Shown piece by piece: positions 1 through 11,788 of a stretch of DNA of 64,000 bases. Source of the stretch: Magnaporthiopsis rhizophila (Eukaryota; Ascomycota; Sordariomycetes; Magnaporthales; Magnaporthaceae); the NCBI GenBank assembly GCA_003049465.1, contig PYSS01000045.1:1-64000 (forward strand). The letters are read 5' to 3'. The position numbers were made by a program, and so were the translations under genes. Within the stretch, counting starts at the first letter, position 1. Every line of letters begins with the position of its first letter. The notes below the pieces were generated by a model. The model did not search any database. It saw only the letters and a list, made by a program, of their open reading frames with translations, and had not been told where the DNA came from.

Positions 1-299
1 GTCTGACGATCATCTCATGTGGTCGATGTTGGGACGGCGGTGTTTGTTGCTGCTTATGCGCGCCCTGGGCTGGCAGGAGAGCCGCCGTTACGCGCAAGGG
101 TTATGTCCGCCTGGCTCCGTGGCACACACGTGAGGGGGACATCGCCTGGCTGACCAACAGTGCGCAACCACCGTTCGTGATGCGGATCGAGGAGGAAGGG
201 ACCGACGTGTAAGTTGGTCGTGTTGTCGTCAGCCCATTTGGTAAGGACTCAGGTGCCTCGTTGGACTCCAGCACTGTGAGGCTGTTGACGGGCTCCTGC

Positions 300-480
300 C
301 AGTCGGCCTGCATGCGCCCCGTAAACGACTCGGACCGAGGTGAGAGACTACCTCCTGGGCCACCCAGACTTGCTCAAACAATTCGTGCTCGAGCAGATGC
401 AGTAGCGGTTTTCACAGCGACCGCCAGAGGGCCTCGTGGGCGTCCAGCGCTGCGTCGTCCACGAGGCCGCCAGAGCAAGC
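300..480 (-). pseudogene. Possible decayed HET-domain fragment
   Basis: On the minus strand one frame reads a short stretch around LFEQVWVAQEVV, at about 335-400. It resembles the conserved late block of fungal HET domains, in which an aromatic residue, R/Q, VW and QE are typical. The same frame has stop codons immediately upstream (near 415 and 500), and no complete open frame spans the first 850 bases. I infer a relic of a HET-6-like gene next to the intact HET gene at 853-3176. The match is one motif only and could be chance. No other gene is visible in 1-852. Confidence 0.25.
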
Positions 481-852
481 GCGATGTCGAGGGACGTGGC
501 GGCAGCCAAAGGGGTGTCATCGTCGACGGCTCTCGCAACCTCGCGTCCGTCGCCTGAAGCCGAGACCGCTGAGCGAGTCGGAGCCCTCCTGGTTGGCGAG
601 ATACAGCTGCTCCCTTGCGTCGAGGTATCTTGTAACATGAGAGCTGTAGTTGGGTTGTCGATGAGGCAGAGGTAGAATGACGGATAGCTACAAGTCAATA
701 TTGGCCAGGGTTGAACAAGCACATAATTACATTCGTGGGCCCAACTGGCTTTCCTGATTATTATCGAACCAGCTCCCTGCCGGATCGGTTTTAACGCGCA
801 TTCTATTTGCACCTTTCGCTTTGTTTACAAGGGTGACACGTTGGCTATAGTT

Positions 853-3176
853 CTAGATGATGTCCAAAGTTCGCAACCCGCCCCGGCCCCCGTCAAACAA
901 GACCGTGCCGCCGGCTTCCCACGCCCTGGAAGCAAACACGCCCACGCGGAAGAAGACGTCTAGCTCGTCCGAGGGGTGCAGAATGAGGCCCCATGCGTGC
1001 CTGTTCAGCCCCGAGGGGCTCTTACACAAGAGACATTCCTCCATCCGCGGGAGGCATTCGTCCAGATCCCAGGGCATGTACTGGGAATATTCCTCCTTGA
1101 CTTCTCGGATGGATTCAGGGTATGTGCCATGCTCGTCGTCAAACTGCAGCCCGTCGTCCCAGTCGTAAAAGTCCGCTCTGCCCCCCGAGCAGGCGCTGCA
1201 GAGGAGGAGCAGCACGAGGTCCCCCGCCGGCTCTCCGGCTGGGTCTCCAGCCCAGTCCAGGACGCAATACGCCGCGCATTTACCATCCTTGTTAGCCCTC
1301 CAGTGTGCTTTTTCCCTGCCTGGCCTGTCGAGAAACACCAGATCTGACGGCATGGGGACCGTCCTTGCCGTAGCTCTGAGCCGACCGGACGTGATGGTCC
1401 CATACTGGTTCGGACTGTCACGTGCAGTTGTCCCCTCGATCGCCTCGTACTCTGTCCGGATGTGACCCCTGAGAGGAAAGTCGGGGATGTGCTGCCTGCT
1501 AATGGTTTCAATCTGCCCAAGCGGGCTCCACGACGGCGCTATGAAGGGACTGGGCGCCCGCAGAGCTTCCAGGTGCTCCCGGAGGGGACAACGGCTGAGG
1601 CGGCCAGAGGCGGTGATGTACCGCCAGAAAAGCCCGCCTGGAAAGAACGGCGCCCAGAGGCCCGCCACATAGTCGGCCGGCGAGAGCCCCAGGGCCTCGG
1701 CGAACTGCTGCGCCAGGCCGGCGAGGGAGGGCAGACGATCCACCGGGTCGGTGAGGGAGCGGTCCGTGCAGCGCGTGATCACCTCGCCCCAATCCTCGGC
1801 TGCTTGCCAGGCCGTCCCGTCCTGGCGCTCAAGGATTTGCCTGGCCGTGTTGATGGCGCCGGTCAGGACGGCCCGCGCCGAGCCGTCGTGGACGCGGCCC
1901 GTCTCGGACGTCATCCTCTCGAGGCAGTAGATGTGCAGCTTGTCGCTCCCGATCACGAGGCAGCGCGGGGACAGCATCTGCTCCTGGTAGACCCAGCCGC
2001 GCCCGGCCCATCGGGAATGGGCCAACTCGGGCCCGTCGTCCGCCTCCTCGGGCCTTTGCAGCAGCATCTTCTCGCCCTGGAGGTCGGCTCGTTCGGAGGA
2101 CCGGAAAGGAAAGACGGCGCAGTCGTCGTCGGATCGCTCCAGGAAGGTCTGGTTGCACGACTCGGAGGCGGCGGCGCAGATTGTGAGGTGCGAGTGGTGG
2201 TACACCTTGCCCATCAGCTCGCTCTCGTGCGCCCAGTCGGTCCTGTCGCCCTGGATGATGCAGAGGGCGTCGATCCACAGGTAGCGGATGTCGATTGCGC
2301 GGCAGACTGCCACGGCGTCCTGCATCACCCTCGACATGACGGCCACGGGGATGCCCTCGAGGCGCTGACGCATGGTGTCCCTCGTGGTTTTGAGCTGTGT
2401 GGCCGCTTCAGGGGGTGTGCCCCAGCAGTAGCTCAGGGTTGCGTATTTTGCTGCACCGCCGGCACCGGGATCCTGCGCGGTGACGATGAGCTTGGGGACT
2501 GAGTTGGAGCCACTTGGGCCAAGGTCGATCAAGCGAGTTGGAAGGAATGCTCCAGGTCCTCTGGGGCGGCATCGTGGGTGGTTCTTTTCGCAGTCCGCTA
2601 ATGTAAACCTGATGAGGTCGATGTTTCGTGCGCAGAGGAAGGGCTGCAGATGCCTGACACCGAGCCAAGACGCAAGCTTATCTTGAGCACGGGGAGTATC
2701 AGCAGAGTGCCAGCGAAGTTTGATACTTTGAAGCGGTAAAACGGAATCTGTTCCCTACCGTTTAATGGCTTAATGGGCAACTCGATGCTGTAGTGCGACT
2801 TGTTGGGAGTGCCGGGCGGCAGCTCAATATCGATGTGGAGCCGAAGAGACCGAGAGAGCTTGTCATCTGTCGCAGGGCCGTGCCAAGGCAAGCTGGGGAT
2901 TCCAGGCTCAGCGGCGTACGCAAGGGCGTAGGTCACTGTCGCGCCAGCGTCTTCGTAAGGCTCAGCGTCCTTGTCTGGGTCCAATGTGATAGCGCTCGTC
3001 AGTTCATCCCAGACAAGGTGGCAGGCCTCACAGGTCTCTCCATGCCGAGCCAGTGCGGGGAACTCGGGGAAGGTATCGGAATATGTGCCGAGACTCCATG
3101 CCCCAGCTGCTTTCTCCTTGGTCCGACAAATGCCGTCGAACGTCAGGTCATTGCAGCGCTCGCAGGGGCTACCCAT
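853..3176 (-). CDS. HET-domain (heterokaryon incompatibility) protein
   Basis: Predicted exons 3176-2727 and 2643-853 give 746 residues, with an 83 bp intron (2644-2726, donor GTATCA, acceptor CTGCAG). The HET domain shows its three usual blocks: YATLSYCWG (about residue 219), LWIDALCIIQGD (about 270) and RGWVYQEQMLSPR (about 363). Before it lie a CERC motif near the N terminus and the CEKNHPRC segment often seen ahead of HET domains. Known HET-domain proteins trigger cell death after fusion of genetically different hyphae, and many others have no known role. The ATG at 3176 was chosen because the open frame further upstream has only a TTG. The C terminus has no recognised domain. The family assignment is firm; the partner and the role in incompatibility are unknown. 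Confidence 0.88.
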
Positions 3177-3898
3177 CCCGTCACACTCAGCCCGGAGTGG
3201 GCCGGAAAAAAAAAGGGACAAACTTGAGCATCTATGTGCACAGGATCAATCTGAACTCGATGTCAGCCTCCCACGTCGCTGACCCCGCCTCGGTGTCGAG
3301 GGCCGATCTTATAGCACGGCAGTTTATTGGACGTAGCTTGGGTGGCGCAGCCGCCCCACGTTATGTTCCATGTCGTACAATTTGCTATATTTCTCTGCTA
3401 TCTGGGGACCTGTTAACTCTTACGCCCGAGCAAAGGGGCATACGAAAGTTGGCCCCCGTTAGTGGAAGGAGGCGAATTTACATTCCGAATCAGGGACATT
3501 AGTTCCCCACCATTTGTCCACTGGGGCCTTCTAGCGTTCTCGATAAGAGGTTGGACAAAGGAGATGGATAGAGGAAGTGGGTATTGCATGAGGCTTGGGA
3601 AAGTAGTTAGACGCCCGAAAGTAAATGGCTGGGAATATTGATATGCTTGATGCTCTGGTGCGGCTGTACATGACAACCCGCAAACAAGCCTCCCATTATA
3701 TACATCTAAGCCCTATCACGGCCATACCAAGGGCCTCCCATACCGCCGACAACGTGTTGGACTTGGTCCCACCGCGAAGTGTAAGCTTTCGACGTGGCGG
3801 TGTGACACCAGGCACCACAAAGCCGCCGTGTTCGCCATCGCTCAGCAACGATCCACGAGCTTCGTTTTTATGCCAATCGTCCGTTCTATTAATCCGAC
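3177..3898. other. Intergenic, no gene seen
   Basis: About 720 bases between the HET gene start and the 3' end of the PhnB-like gene. Only short unconvincing frames occur. It must hold the HET promoter. Nothing else was recognised. Confidence 0.5.
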
Positions 3899-4405
3899 TC
3901 ACTCCGCCCCCTCAAAAGCCTTCTTCAGCCCCTCAATATCCATCCGCTTCATGCCCATCATCGCAGCCATCGCCCGCCCAGCCTTCTCCTCGTCCGGATC
4001 CGCCAGCATCTCCTTCAGCACCTTGGGCACGACCTGCCAGCTGACGCCAAACTTGTCCGCGATCCATCCGCACTCGCGCCGCTTCTCGTCGCCACCCTCG
4101 CCGATCTTGTCCCAATAGTAATCCACCTCGGCCTGGTCGGCGCACTCGATCATGAACGACACGGCCTCGGTGTGCTTGAAGTGGGGCCCGCCGTTCAGAC
4201 CGACGAACCGATGGGTCCCCATGAGGACGAACTCGACGGTCATGACGGTACCGGCCGGCTTGTCGTGCACCTCTTGGCCCTGACCATTGTACCGTTGAAT
4301 GGAGGCAATGGAGGAGTTGGGGAAGATGGAAATGTAGTGATTGGCCGCTTCTTCGGCCTGGGTGTCGAACCAAAGACAGGTGGTAAGTTTGTTGGTGGCG
4401 GCCAT
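3899..4405 (-). CDS. PhnB-like / VOC-superfamily protein (3-demethylubiquinone methyltransferase-like fold)
   Basis: Single-exon frame of 168 residues. It begins MAATNKLTTCLWFDTQAEEA and contains HYISIFPNS, VEFVLMGTHRFVGLNGGP and a CGWIADKFGVSWQVVP segment. These are hallmarks of the PhnB / '3-demethylubiquinone-9 3-methyltransferase' family, which has the vicinal-oxygen-chelate fold. The family name is historical and most members have no shown methyltransferase activity, so no reaction can be assigned. The ATG at 4405 is used because the frame extending to 4423 begins with GTG. Length is normal for the family. There are no targeting signals, so it is probably cytosolic. It has no functional link to its neighbours that I can see. 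Confidence 0.85.
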   Translation of the reverse strand: MAATNKLTTCLWFDTQAEEAANHYISIFPNSSIASIQRYNGQGQEVHDKPAGTVMTVEFVLMGTHRFVGLNGGPHFKHTEAVSFMIECADQAEVDYYWDKIGEGGDEKRRECGWIADKFGVSWQVVPKVLKEMLADPDEEKAGRAMAAMMGMKRMDIEGLKKAFEGAE

Positions 4406-5927
4406 GTTTGTTTGTTGTTGCACCGACTGCTAGGGTTGATGGCAGGTGAGTTCAGGGCTGGAAACGAGAGTGAAATCTCTGATCAAAAAGCTTTAGCAGA
4501 CTGTCGCGGCACGGCTGCTAGGTACCAGGTTGAAGATCTGTTGTTGCACGAAGGAGGAAAGTCCGCTGGCTCCAAAGGGAACCAGCGGGCCACTGCTAAA
4601 TACAGGTGTGCGGGCTTGGTCCCGTGACACCACGCCTTAGTATATTTCGGAGTTACGAACACTCAGCTCGCTGATAATTATAGTAAAGGTAACCCCAAAC
4701 TGCAGCTAACGTTTGTGGCTTCAGCCGCTTCCCGCCATTGGATCGGCTGCCTAGATCCCCGCGTTCCTAACCCGGGGCCAAGGAGCACCAAGACCTCTGC
4801 CTAGCCCGTGATGCGGGTCGAGGGTCTCGTCAGGAATACGGTCAAGGAGTATATCCGAAACAGTCGGGCAATCGTCCTCGCTGTCCTGCCAAGCCGTTAA
4901 TGTTGCCACCCATGAAATCCCAACTCTCCCGCAAAGGACGGGAACGAACCGTGGCATCCGTGATAGGATACAGGCATGACCGGAGGCCCGTAGCTCACGT
5001 TTGGTGTTGAACGGTTCGCCTCGGGAGCCATCTTAACCTGGTACGGATGAGTCACCATCGCAGGGAGGAATTCACCTATACAACATTGCCGGCAGCTGCT
5101 GCCTGCACCTGTGGCGCCCGTTTAGCGCACATCTATGGCGGCGCTGCCGCGATAGCAACGTAGAGGTGAGAAGGAGAGCAGGTTAGCCCCGAACACACGC
5201 CCGAGCTGTAGATTGCCGTGCGGACGGTCTTGTTGTCGGATAGGACTGCCCGTTTCAAACGCGCCACAGCCAGGCGTTCAAAGGTGAGGAGGCATGGGGA
5301 TCGTCCGCTGAGTACGGCAGCAGCGCGGCGGGCGTCCGTGGCATCCGTGGCTCGGCCTCGCCAGCACGGCGTGATATCAATCGGGTACATGACATGTACC
5401 AGGGCGGTGCGGGATTGCAGAGATCCCCGAAGTAGATTTTGTGGACGAAATGGAACTTCCAGCGGGAAACCAAGTCCGAGACCTTTCGAATAGTGTGACG
5501 ATGTGCCGAGTGAAAGCTTTCTTGCAGCCGTGGCCGGGTCAGCATGGTGGTGCCGGCACCAAACGCGGCGAGTCCGTTGTGACCCAGTTACGGGATGGAG
5601 GCACTCTGAGCTCTGAACCAGGAGCTTGCTGGCGGCCAGATAATAATATGAATTTGCACATCTCACAAGCAGCATGAGACCGACGTAGTAGCAACAGCAG
5701 CTGGGAGCTGACGCCATTGGCAGGTGGTATCCGGCCTTCATTATCGAATTAAGTTATTATTACATTTACAAATTTGTACTTGGAAAGTATAACATCTGCT
5801 AAGCTTCAGGCAAGACGTCAAACTGCGGCTTGTTAAACTGCAGACCCCGTCGATCCTGTTCCCGGCGCCACTCGGCAGATCCAAAGCGAGCTGTGGTGGC
5901 AAGGTCAGTAAACTGTTCAAAGCAGTT
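4406..5927. other. Intergenic, no gene seen
   Basis: About 1.5 kb with several short frames on both strands (the longest is 202 codons, minus, 5133-5741). None has a recognisable motif, domain or splice structure. I see no repeat or transposon signature. Confidence 0.5.
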
Positions 5928-8515
5928 TTACCAAGCAAGGGAGAGGGATAAATGCTGCTTACATATCGTCCTGCTAGGTTCTCCCTGGCGCCGTCGCTGC
6001 GTCTGCGGTCCCTCAACTGGCGCGGGAGAAGCAGAAACGGTCGGGAGCACCGAAAAGCTCGGCGTGCCCCTGCACAGCCCCTTTTCCTCCTGCGGCAGCG
6101 CCCTTTTCTCCTGCGGCGGCGCCTTTTCCTCCTGCGGCTGCCCGGAAAAAGACACTGTCCGGTCGCCGCGAATGTAAGCCTCGTCAAGGCAGGTGGAAAA
6201 GTTCCTGCTCGAGCTCCCCTGCGGCGACGCGGTCATGCCGGGCAGCTGCCGTGTCGGGACCGCTTCTTCGTCCTCCCCAAACCGCGGCTCCCCGTACCGC
6301 GGGCCCTGGTCGTGCATGCGCCTGTACATGTCCGTCGGCTCCAGCGGCCACGCCACGTCCGGCTTCTGGTCCTTGTCGTCCGGCCCGGGCTTCAGCGTGG
6401 GGAAATATCCAGAGCCATGCTCCCAGTGTTGCGGGAAGCTGCCCTTTGACTGGTCGAGCCACAGCCATCGACATGCGGGACAGTAGCTCTCCACCCGCTC
6501 CATTACCGTCCGCACCAGCGTCCTGCTGTCTCTGCACCCGCAGCACCGTCTCCCGCCGACGCAAACGGTACCCCCAGCGTTGACGTGTGCACACCGATCA
6601 AGCCCCCACTCGTCCGGACACGCATCATCAGCCACCTTCGCCCAGAACGCCCGACACGAATCACAGTACGTGCCAACCCGTGCTTCCCGCGACATGGCCT
6701 CCGTCCGGTCGTCGCGGCACGCGCAGCAGCAGCGGTCCGGGGAGCCGTGCCACTCCATCACTGCGGTGTAAATGTACTTCTTGCCGTGTTTACACCGGAT
6801 CCGCCACTTCTTGGGCAGGGACGGCGGCGGCAGCGCGGCGTAGAAGCTGCGGCAGGGCGTGCAGTACGTGGCCGTGCGCTCAGCCAGCGTTGGCACCTGG
6901 TCGGAGGTACGCTTGTCGGCGCACGCGCAGCAGGGAAGGTTGCCAGGGCTGATAAACTCGAGCAGGCCGACGGGGTCGCGCGCGCAACGGACGTAACCGG
7001 TGCCGGAACCGGAACGGTCGCAGCAGACGGTGTTGGGGAGCGCGGTCAGCGGCTGGGACCGCCAGTGCAGCGCACAGGGGCGGCAGTAGGTGCCCAGGCG
7101 GACGTCGAGGCTGAGCAGGCCGGTGCGGCGGTCGTCGCAGAGGCAGCAGGACGCGGTTTCGAACTTGCCGGGCGAGCGGGAGCAGGTCTTGCCGAGGCCG
7201 TGCTTGCACCCGACCAGGTCGAGATGCCACGACGCCGGGCAGCTGGCTGGCCCGAGGCGCGTCCAGCGGTCCCTGCAGGGGCGGCAGTAGGTGCTGATGC
7301 GTTCTTGCATGGGCATTGCGTCTTGCATCGTGGTGCGGATGTCTCGGCAGGAGCAGCAGCCGTTGTCTCGCGTCTTGGCGGTGGCGTGGCAGTTCCTCTG
7401 GCAGGTTTGGCATTTCAGTCTGTCGATGGGTTTGGTGACCGGGCCGGAGGTGGCCGGTTGGCGGGGAAGGTTGAAGAGGGCGATGGGTGGCGGCTGTGTG
7501 GGACTCGGGGTAACCGCCGGAGGAGGAGATCGTGGAGGGCTGGAGACGGGGGTAGGCCGTCGTCGGGGAGCAGGTCGAGCACGAGGATTGTGGATGACGG
7601 GAGCAGGAGCAGGCCAGGGGTTACTATTCCAACCCCTAGTGCGCCGCCTCCGCCTCCGACTCCGAATGCAACAATAGCACAGGCAACAAAAAACAATCAG
7701 ACAGCCGACACCAATACCAACACTAACAACGACAGACACGACAGAGCCGAGGCTAAAAATGGAAAACCCCGTCGTCGTGCCAAACGCAGACGTCCCCGTC
7801 CCCGCCAGCTGGTCCTGCGCCATGGCCGCGTCTCGGACCAAGAGCACCGGCGGCGCGATCACCGTGAGCAGTGCCGAGGCCGTGTACGTGCGCGTAAGCG
7901 TGCTCGACTGCGTCACGACCGGCGCTCTCAGGGTGGTCCGGACGCCGGACTGGGACTCGACGGTGGTGACGGTGTAAGTCCCCTGCGCGCGGAGGTAGTA
8001 CGTCTGTCCCGGGCTGACCCTTGTCGTCCCCATGCATCCCGAGTAGACGTTGTAGGAGGAAAAGTCACTGACGTCGAATCTGCTAGTTAGCCTCCCTCCA
8101 CCGTGTTCGTTTCTGGGAGGATGTTACCCTACCTAGGGCAGCATGCAAGACTCGTCAACGTCGCCAAAAGACCCCTCCCCGACCACCCAGTCACATAACC
8201 AGCCGGACACCCAGCCGCGGGGCTCAGGTACGACTGCGTGTTCCAACCCGGCGGCACGCAAGAATCCGACGTGTACGACCATGGACCCGTCATGAACGGA
8301 AAGTTGACATCGGCACGCGTTGTTGTGATGCCGTTTGACGGGTACCACGAGCAGCCCGTCGTCGAGGACCGACAAGTCCCGCCCTCAACGACGGGGATCG
8401 GCGTCACGCACGAGGCCGGCGGCGTCCAGATTGTCGTGAGCGGCACGGCGGTCCTGGCTGCCACGAGTGGAGGGGCCGGCGTCGGGGTCGTCGTGGAGGG
8501 CGCCGCTGGAGCCAT
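5928..8515 (-). CDS. Single-pass membrane protein with five cytoplasmic Cys-rich modules
   Basis: Exons 8515-8133 and 8067-5928 (65 bp intron, GTAGGG to GTCAG) encode 840 residues. The N-terminal ~230 residues are Ser/Thr-rich with scattered Cys (PPASC, CCPS) and no clear signal peptide, a layout common in fungal wall-sensor-like proteins. A membrane span lies at about residues 235-261, followed by a strongly basic stretch of nine Arg within about twelve residues, so the C-terminal part should be cytoplasmic. After a Pro-rich linker, five modules repeat between residues ~345 and 665. Their pattern is CC-x-C-x-D-x-R-T, then 10-16 residues, then [ST]-Y-C-x2-C. Most are preceded by a Trp and C-x-H pair. 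The spacing suggests metal binding. The C terminus carries a Gln/Glu/Lys/Pro repeat. I do not recognise the repeat family; a surface sensor with an intracellular zinc-binding region is an inference. Confidence 0.72.
6458..7412 (-). repeat. Coding region of five CCxCxDxRT...YCxxC modules
   Basis: Five diverged in-frame copies of a roughly 65-70 residue unit within the membrane protein at 5928-8515. The most conserved columns are the Cys pairs, the D-x-R-T tetrad and the Y-C-x2-C end. The spacers differ widely in sequence, so the copies are old rather than recent duplications. Confidence 0.75.
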
Positions 8516-9086
8516 GGCATTTGTCGTGATGTGCGCCCGCCGCCCCGACGCGAGGTGTGTGTGACGATGGATGGATGCGCGGCCTTGGCCTCGTCACCAG
8601 CTCGGGACGTTACATGATTGACGGTTGACCGGAGGCAAGGCTAAGACGCCAGAACCTGGCACCGCGGCATCCCCAAAACCGGAGTAGCGGCTTCAATATT
8701 CCTGTCGGTCCTGAGCTTGCTCAGCCGCATTCCCGAACGGGAAAGCGGGCTTGTGTCCGTGCAGCCCAAGTACAGTACATCCGAGAAATACGCAGGAGGC
8801 CAGCGGCAAGGGGTTTCAGCTATCAGACGATATTGTCGGGTCTGGACCCTCAAACGCAACAGTGACAGCAGGTCTTGGCGGGCGCCTCGGACTCTTATTG
8901 GTAGCCTTGCCAGAAGACGCAAACATGGGGCGGCGGCTAGACCCCTTTTCGCTGGAATCTGCGGCGGGTAGACAGAAAACGCCTAGCAAGACGCCGACAA
9001 CTCCAGCTGATATTTCTAACCAATTACAGTAATAGCTACAGCGCACGTTGCTGCATGGTCCTCCTCCACCGTCTGCCCGTAAACGT
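8516..9086. other. Intergenic, no gene seen
   Basis: About 570 bases upstream of the Cys-module membrane gene and downstream of the Hsp70-like gene. It should hold the promoter of the former and the 3' end of the latter. No gene, repeat or recognisable regulatory motif was found. Confidence 0.5.
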
Positions 9087-11261
9087 CTAGTCGTCGTAGC
9101 TGACCGTCGTGCTCCCCCACTCCTCTCCCTGGAATATCAGCCGCCAGTTGATCTCGCCACCCGAGAGGCGAGCCTGGAGCTTGAAGTCGACCTCAAAGTA
9201 CTCCTTTCCTGTGCGCGGGTTGGTCGATCTCGGGAATCGGATGATGGGGATGTCGCTGAAGTCTGCCCGGACCCTGCAGATGATTTTGACGGCTAGAAAG
9301 AAAGTTCGTTAGCACGGATGAAAGATAGACAAGACGCAGATAAGCGAAACTCACAATCATCCGCAAACCGGGTCGGAGCAATGTCCTCACTACAGCCAGC
9401 CAGGATGGCACCGAGCTGGCGCTCCTCGTCGAGCGTAAAGTGCGCGCTGACGGCAATCGTGATCTCCTTGGGCGTGTCCTCGGGCAGCCGGTCCGACTTC
9501 TCCACCAGCCACGCCATCTGGCCCTTTGCCATCTTGCGGCCCGTGTACTCGTCCGTGATCATGTCGGCGGGGCTGTGGATGGACGGGTTGTACACCCTGC
9601 TGACGGGCGTGCCGTAGTACTTGCGCGCCAGCCGCACCGCCACCAGCCCGCTGCTGCCCGTCTCCAGCCCGCGGCAGACGGCGCCTCGTGCTACCGCAGA
9701 CCATCTGTTCCGGCGTGTCAGTTTGTCGAGCCAGCCAGGAGATCTGGGTTTGTGGAATCACTTACGGGTGGGCTGGTTGACGCGTTTGCATGCCGCGCGC
9801 TGTGCAGTACTCCTGGATCTTCTTGAAGAGGTAGATGTTGCGGCCGAAGCCTCCCACCAGGAAAACCATCTTGGGCTTCCCGTGGCCGGCCTTCATCACG
9901 GCCGCGACCTGGCCGTCGACGAGCTCAAGCACCCGGTTGACGCAGGGGTCGAAGATCTTTTGCATCTGCTCTCTATCGGTGGCAAAACACTGGGTCAGCG
10001 GTGCTCACCAAGCTAGCTAGCCTTGAGTCGTGAAAATGTGGCTCTTACGCATTCATAAACAGACTTCCGTCTTCAATCTGGAGGTCGTCGTCGTCGCAGA
10101 TGCCAGCCTCGCTGGGAAGCCGGATCGCCATGTCGTTGTCCGATCCTGGAGGTGCTCTTGGTCAGCGACGGTTGGGCGCAGTAAACAGAACCGAGAGTCT
10201 ATGCTCACCAGTGAACTGGCACTTGTTCATCTCAAACTCATTGATCATGACGCTTCCATGGCGTGTCTTCTCCGCCGGGATCTTCCGGAAACGCTCCTCG
10301 CCGATCCACTCCTCGAGCCAGTTTAGGAACTCCTTCTCGACGTAGGTCGCTCCGCACTTGTCGCCGCTACCCACGGCCGCCTCCTCGACGTGGAACGCAG
10401 GGCTGACCTGCGTGATCTTGTACGAGATCAGGTCGACGGTGCCGCCGCCGGCGTCGCAGAGGACAAAGGTGTCGCCGACCTTCATCTCCGTCTTGTTGGA
10501 GCTCTCGGACATGCCGCGGAGCGTGTAGATGGCCGCGGCCTCGGGCTCCGTGATCATGGACGTCTTGCTGACCCCCCACTCGGCCTTCGCCACGGCCTTC
10601 ATGGTCTGGTCCTTGGCCCGCTCGCTCCACACGGCCGGGACCGTGACGACAAGCTCCTTGCGCATGCCGTCGAAGACGCCACCGTACCGTTTCCTCATGG
10701 ACTGGTACGCCGTGTCCCGCACCAGGCTCAGGTAGTCGGCCACGATCTCGACTACGTCCTTGCCGGGATATGCCGGGGGCGCACTGCCATTGCCGCCGGC
10801 GAGGGCCTCGTCAATGTCGCTTATGTCCAGGCCGCCCATGTCGGACGTCAGGATCCGCATGAGCAGCGCGAGCTGCCGTGAGCCGGCCTGCTTGTCGTCC
10901 AGACGCAGCTTCATACACGCGTGCACAGGCGCCTTGATCCGAGGCTTGATCAGGTCTCCCCAGACGACCGTGCCGCCAGTCGTCTGGCCAGCTGGTGGGG
11001 GCACGTATGCGATGCGGGACGGCGCCTTCTCCTTGTTGCCGACGGCCCCGACGCCGGGCCACTCGTTGACGACGGCGATCTGGTCGGTGGGTGCATTTTC
11101 CTTGTCGCAATATGCCACGCCCCTGTCGAGTACGAAGCCACATCAGTCAGGCAAACGCCACGGAATAAACGTGGACGTGAAATGGGGCCCGGTTAGGCGG
11201 GCATCACCTACGTGTAAGTCGTTCCAAAGTCGAGGCCGATGACAAGCCTGGGTTGTGCCAT
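9087..11261 (-). CDS. Hsp70-like (HSPA12-type) ATPase-domain protein
   Basis: Six exons were rebuilt: 11261-11212, 11122-10209, 10145-10049, 9972-9766, 9704-9355 and 9292-9087, giving 607 residues. All five introns are 61-89 bp with good donors. The actin/Hsp70-fold ATPase shows its phosphate-1 motif LDFGTTYTGVAY at the N terminus (split by intron 1), phosphate-2 motif CDAGGGTVDLISY (about 230) and adenosine motif VGGFGRN (about 391). The classical Hsp70 substrate-binding domain and EEVD tail are missing; instead there is a short C-terminal beta-rich segment ending VSYDD. This is the divergent Hsp70-like family that is widely expanded in filamentous fungi and related to human HSPA12A/B. Its clients are unknown. 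It diverges from the coiled-coil gene at 11789 across 527 bp. Confidence 0.88.
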
Positions 11262-11788
11262 GGTGAAGTTGATGCAGTGTGCCGTTGACGCTGAAGGGTT
11301 CCGTTTGATGGGAACTGATTGAAGAATCAACAAAACGCCCAGATATTGGGAGGGTTTTTGAAAGTGTCGGTTTTCCAGTCGGGCTAAAGGGGCTCGACAG
11401 GAAAGAAGGAGGGGCTTCCGTCAACGTGCTACCCGCCAGACCCAAGCAGGGGTGGTCAGGCTGAGGTTCGTACAGGTACATGGCGTCAAATAGTATTCGG
11501 AAACGCTGCTTCAGCTCCCGACGCCGCGCGTCGGTAGCCTGACCAGCTAGCCCAGTTAGGGGGTGCCACGGCTGCGATCGTTTAATATGGCCTTTCAGCT
11601 TGGTCCGGCTGAAAGGGTCTCAGGCGGCCTCCCGCACCCCGCAGTCTCGATCAGTCTGTCGCTCAGCAGGGGTTAAACCGACCCCTCAACCACTGCGAGG
11701 GCCGTCCTTGATGTATTGGTGAATGCTCTGGTAAACAGACATTCTCCCTCATCCAAGAGCACTTCTTACCTCATACTGCGAGCGAGGC
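11262..11788. promoter_or_regulatory. Shared divergent promoter region
   Basis: 527 bases lie between the start codons of the Hsp70-like gene (minus) and the coiled-coil gene (plus), so both promoters must be here. I found no canonical heat-shock element with alternating GAA/TTC at 5 bp phasing; the GAA and TTC triplets just upstream of the Hsp70-like ATG have the wrong spacing. Confidence 0.5.

Noticed and set aside
1462..2502. 346-codon open frame antisense to the HET gene
   Set aside because: No motif, and the sense frame carries all three HET blocks.
5133..5741. 202-codon minus-strand frame in the gap before the Cys-module gene
   Set aside because: No recognisable domain, no splice logic, composition like non-coding sequence; begins late and overlaps other random frames.
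6585..8090. 501-codon open frame antisense to the Cys-module membrane gene
   Set aside because: Ala/Gly/Arg-rich shadow translation; the opposite strand has ordered Cys repeats, a membrane span and a spliced N terminus.
11262..11330. Heat-shock element upstream of the Hsp70-like gene
   Set aside because: GAA and TTC triplets are present but their spacing does not give the alternating 5 bp repeat needed.
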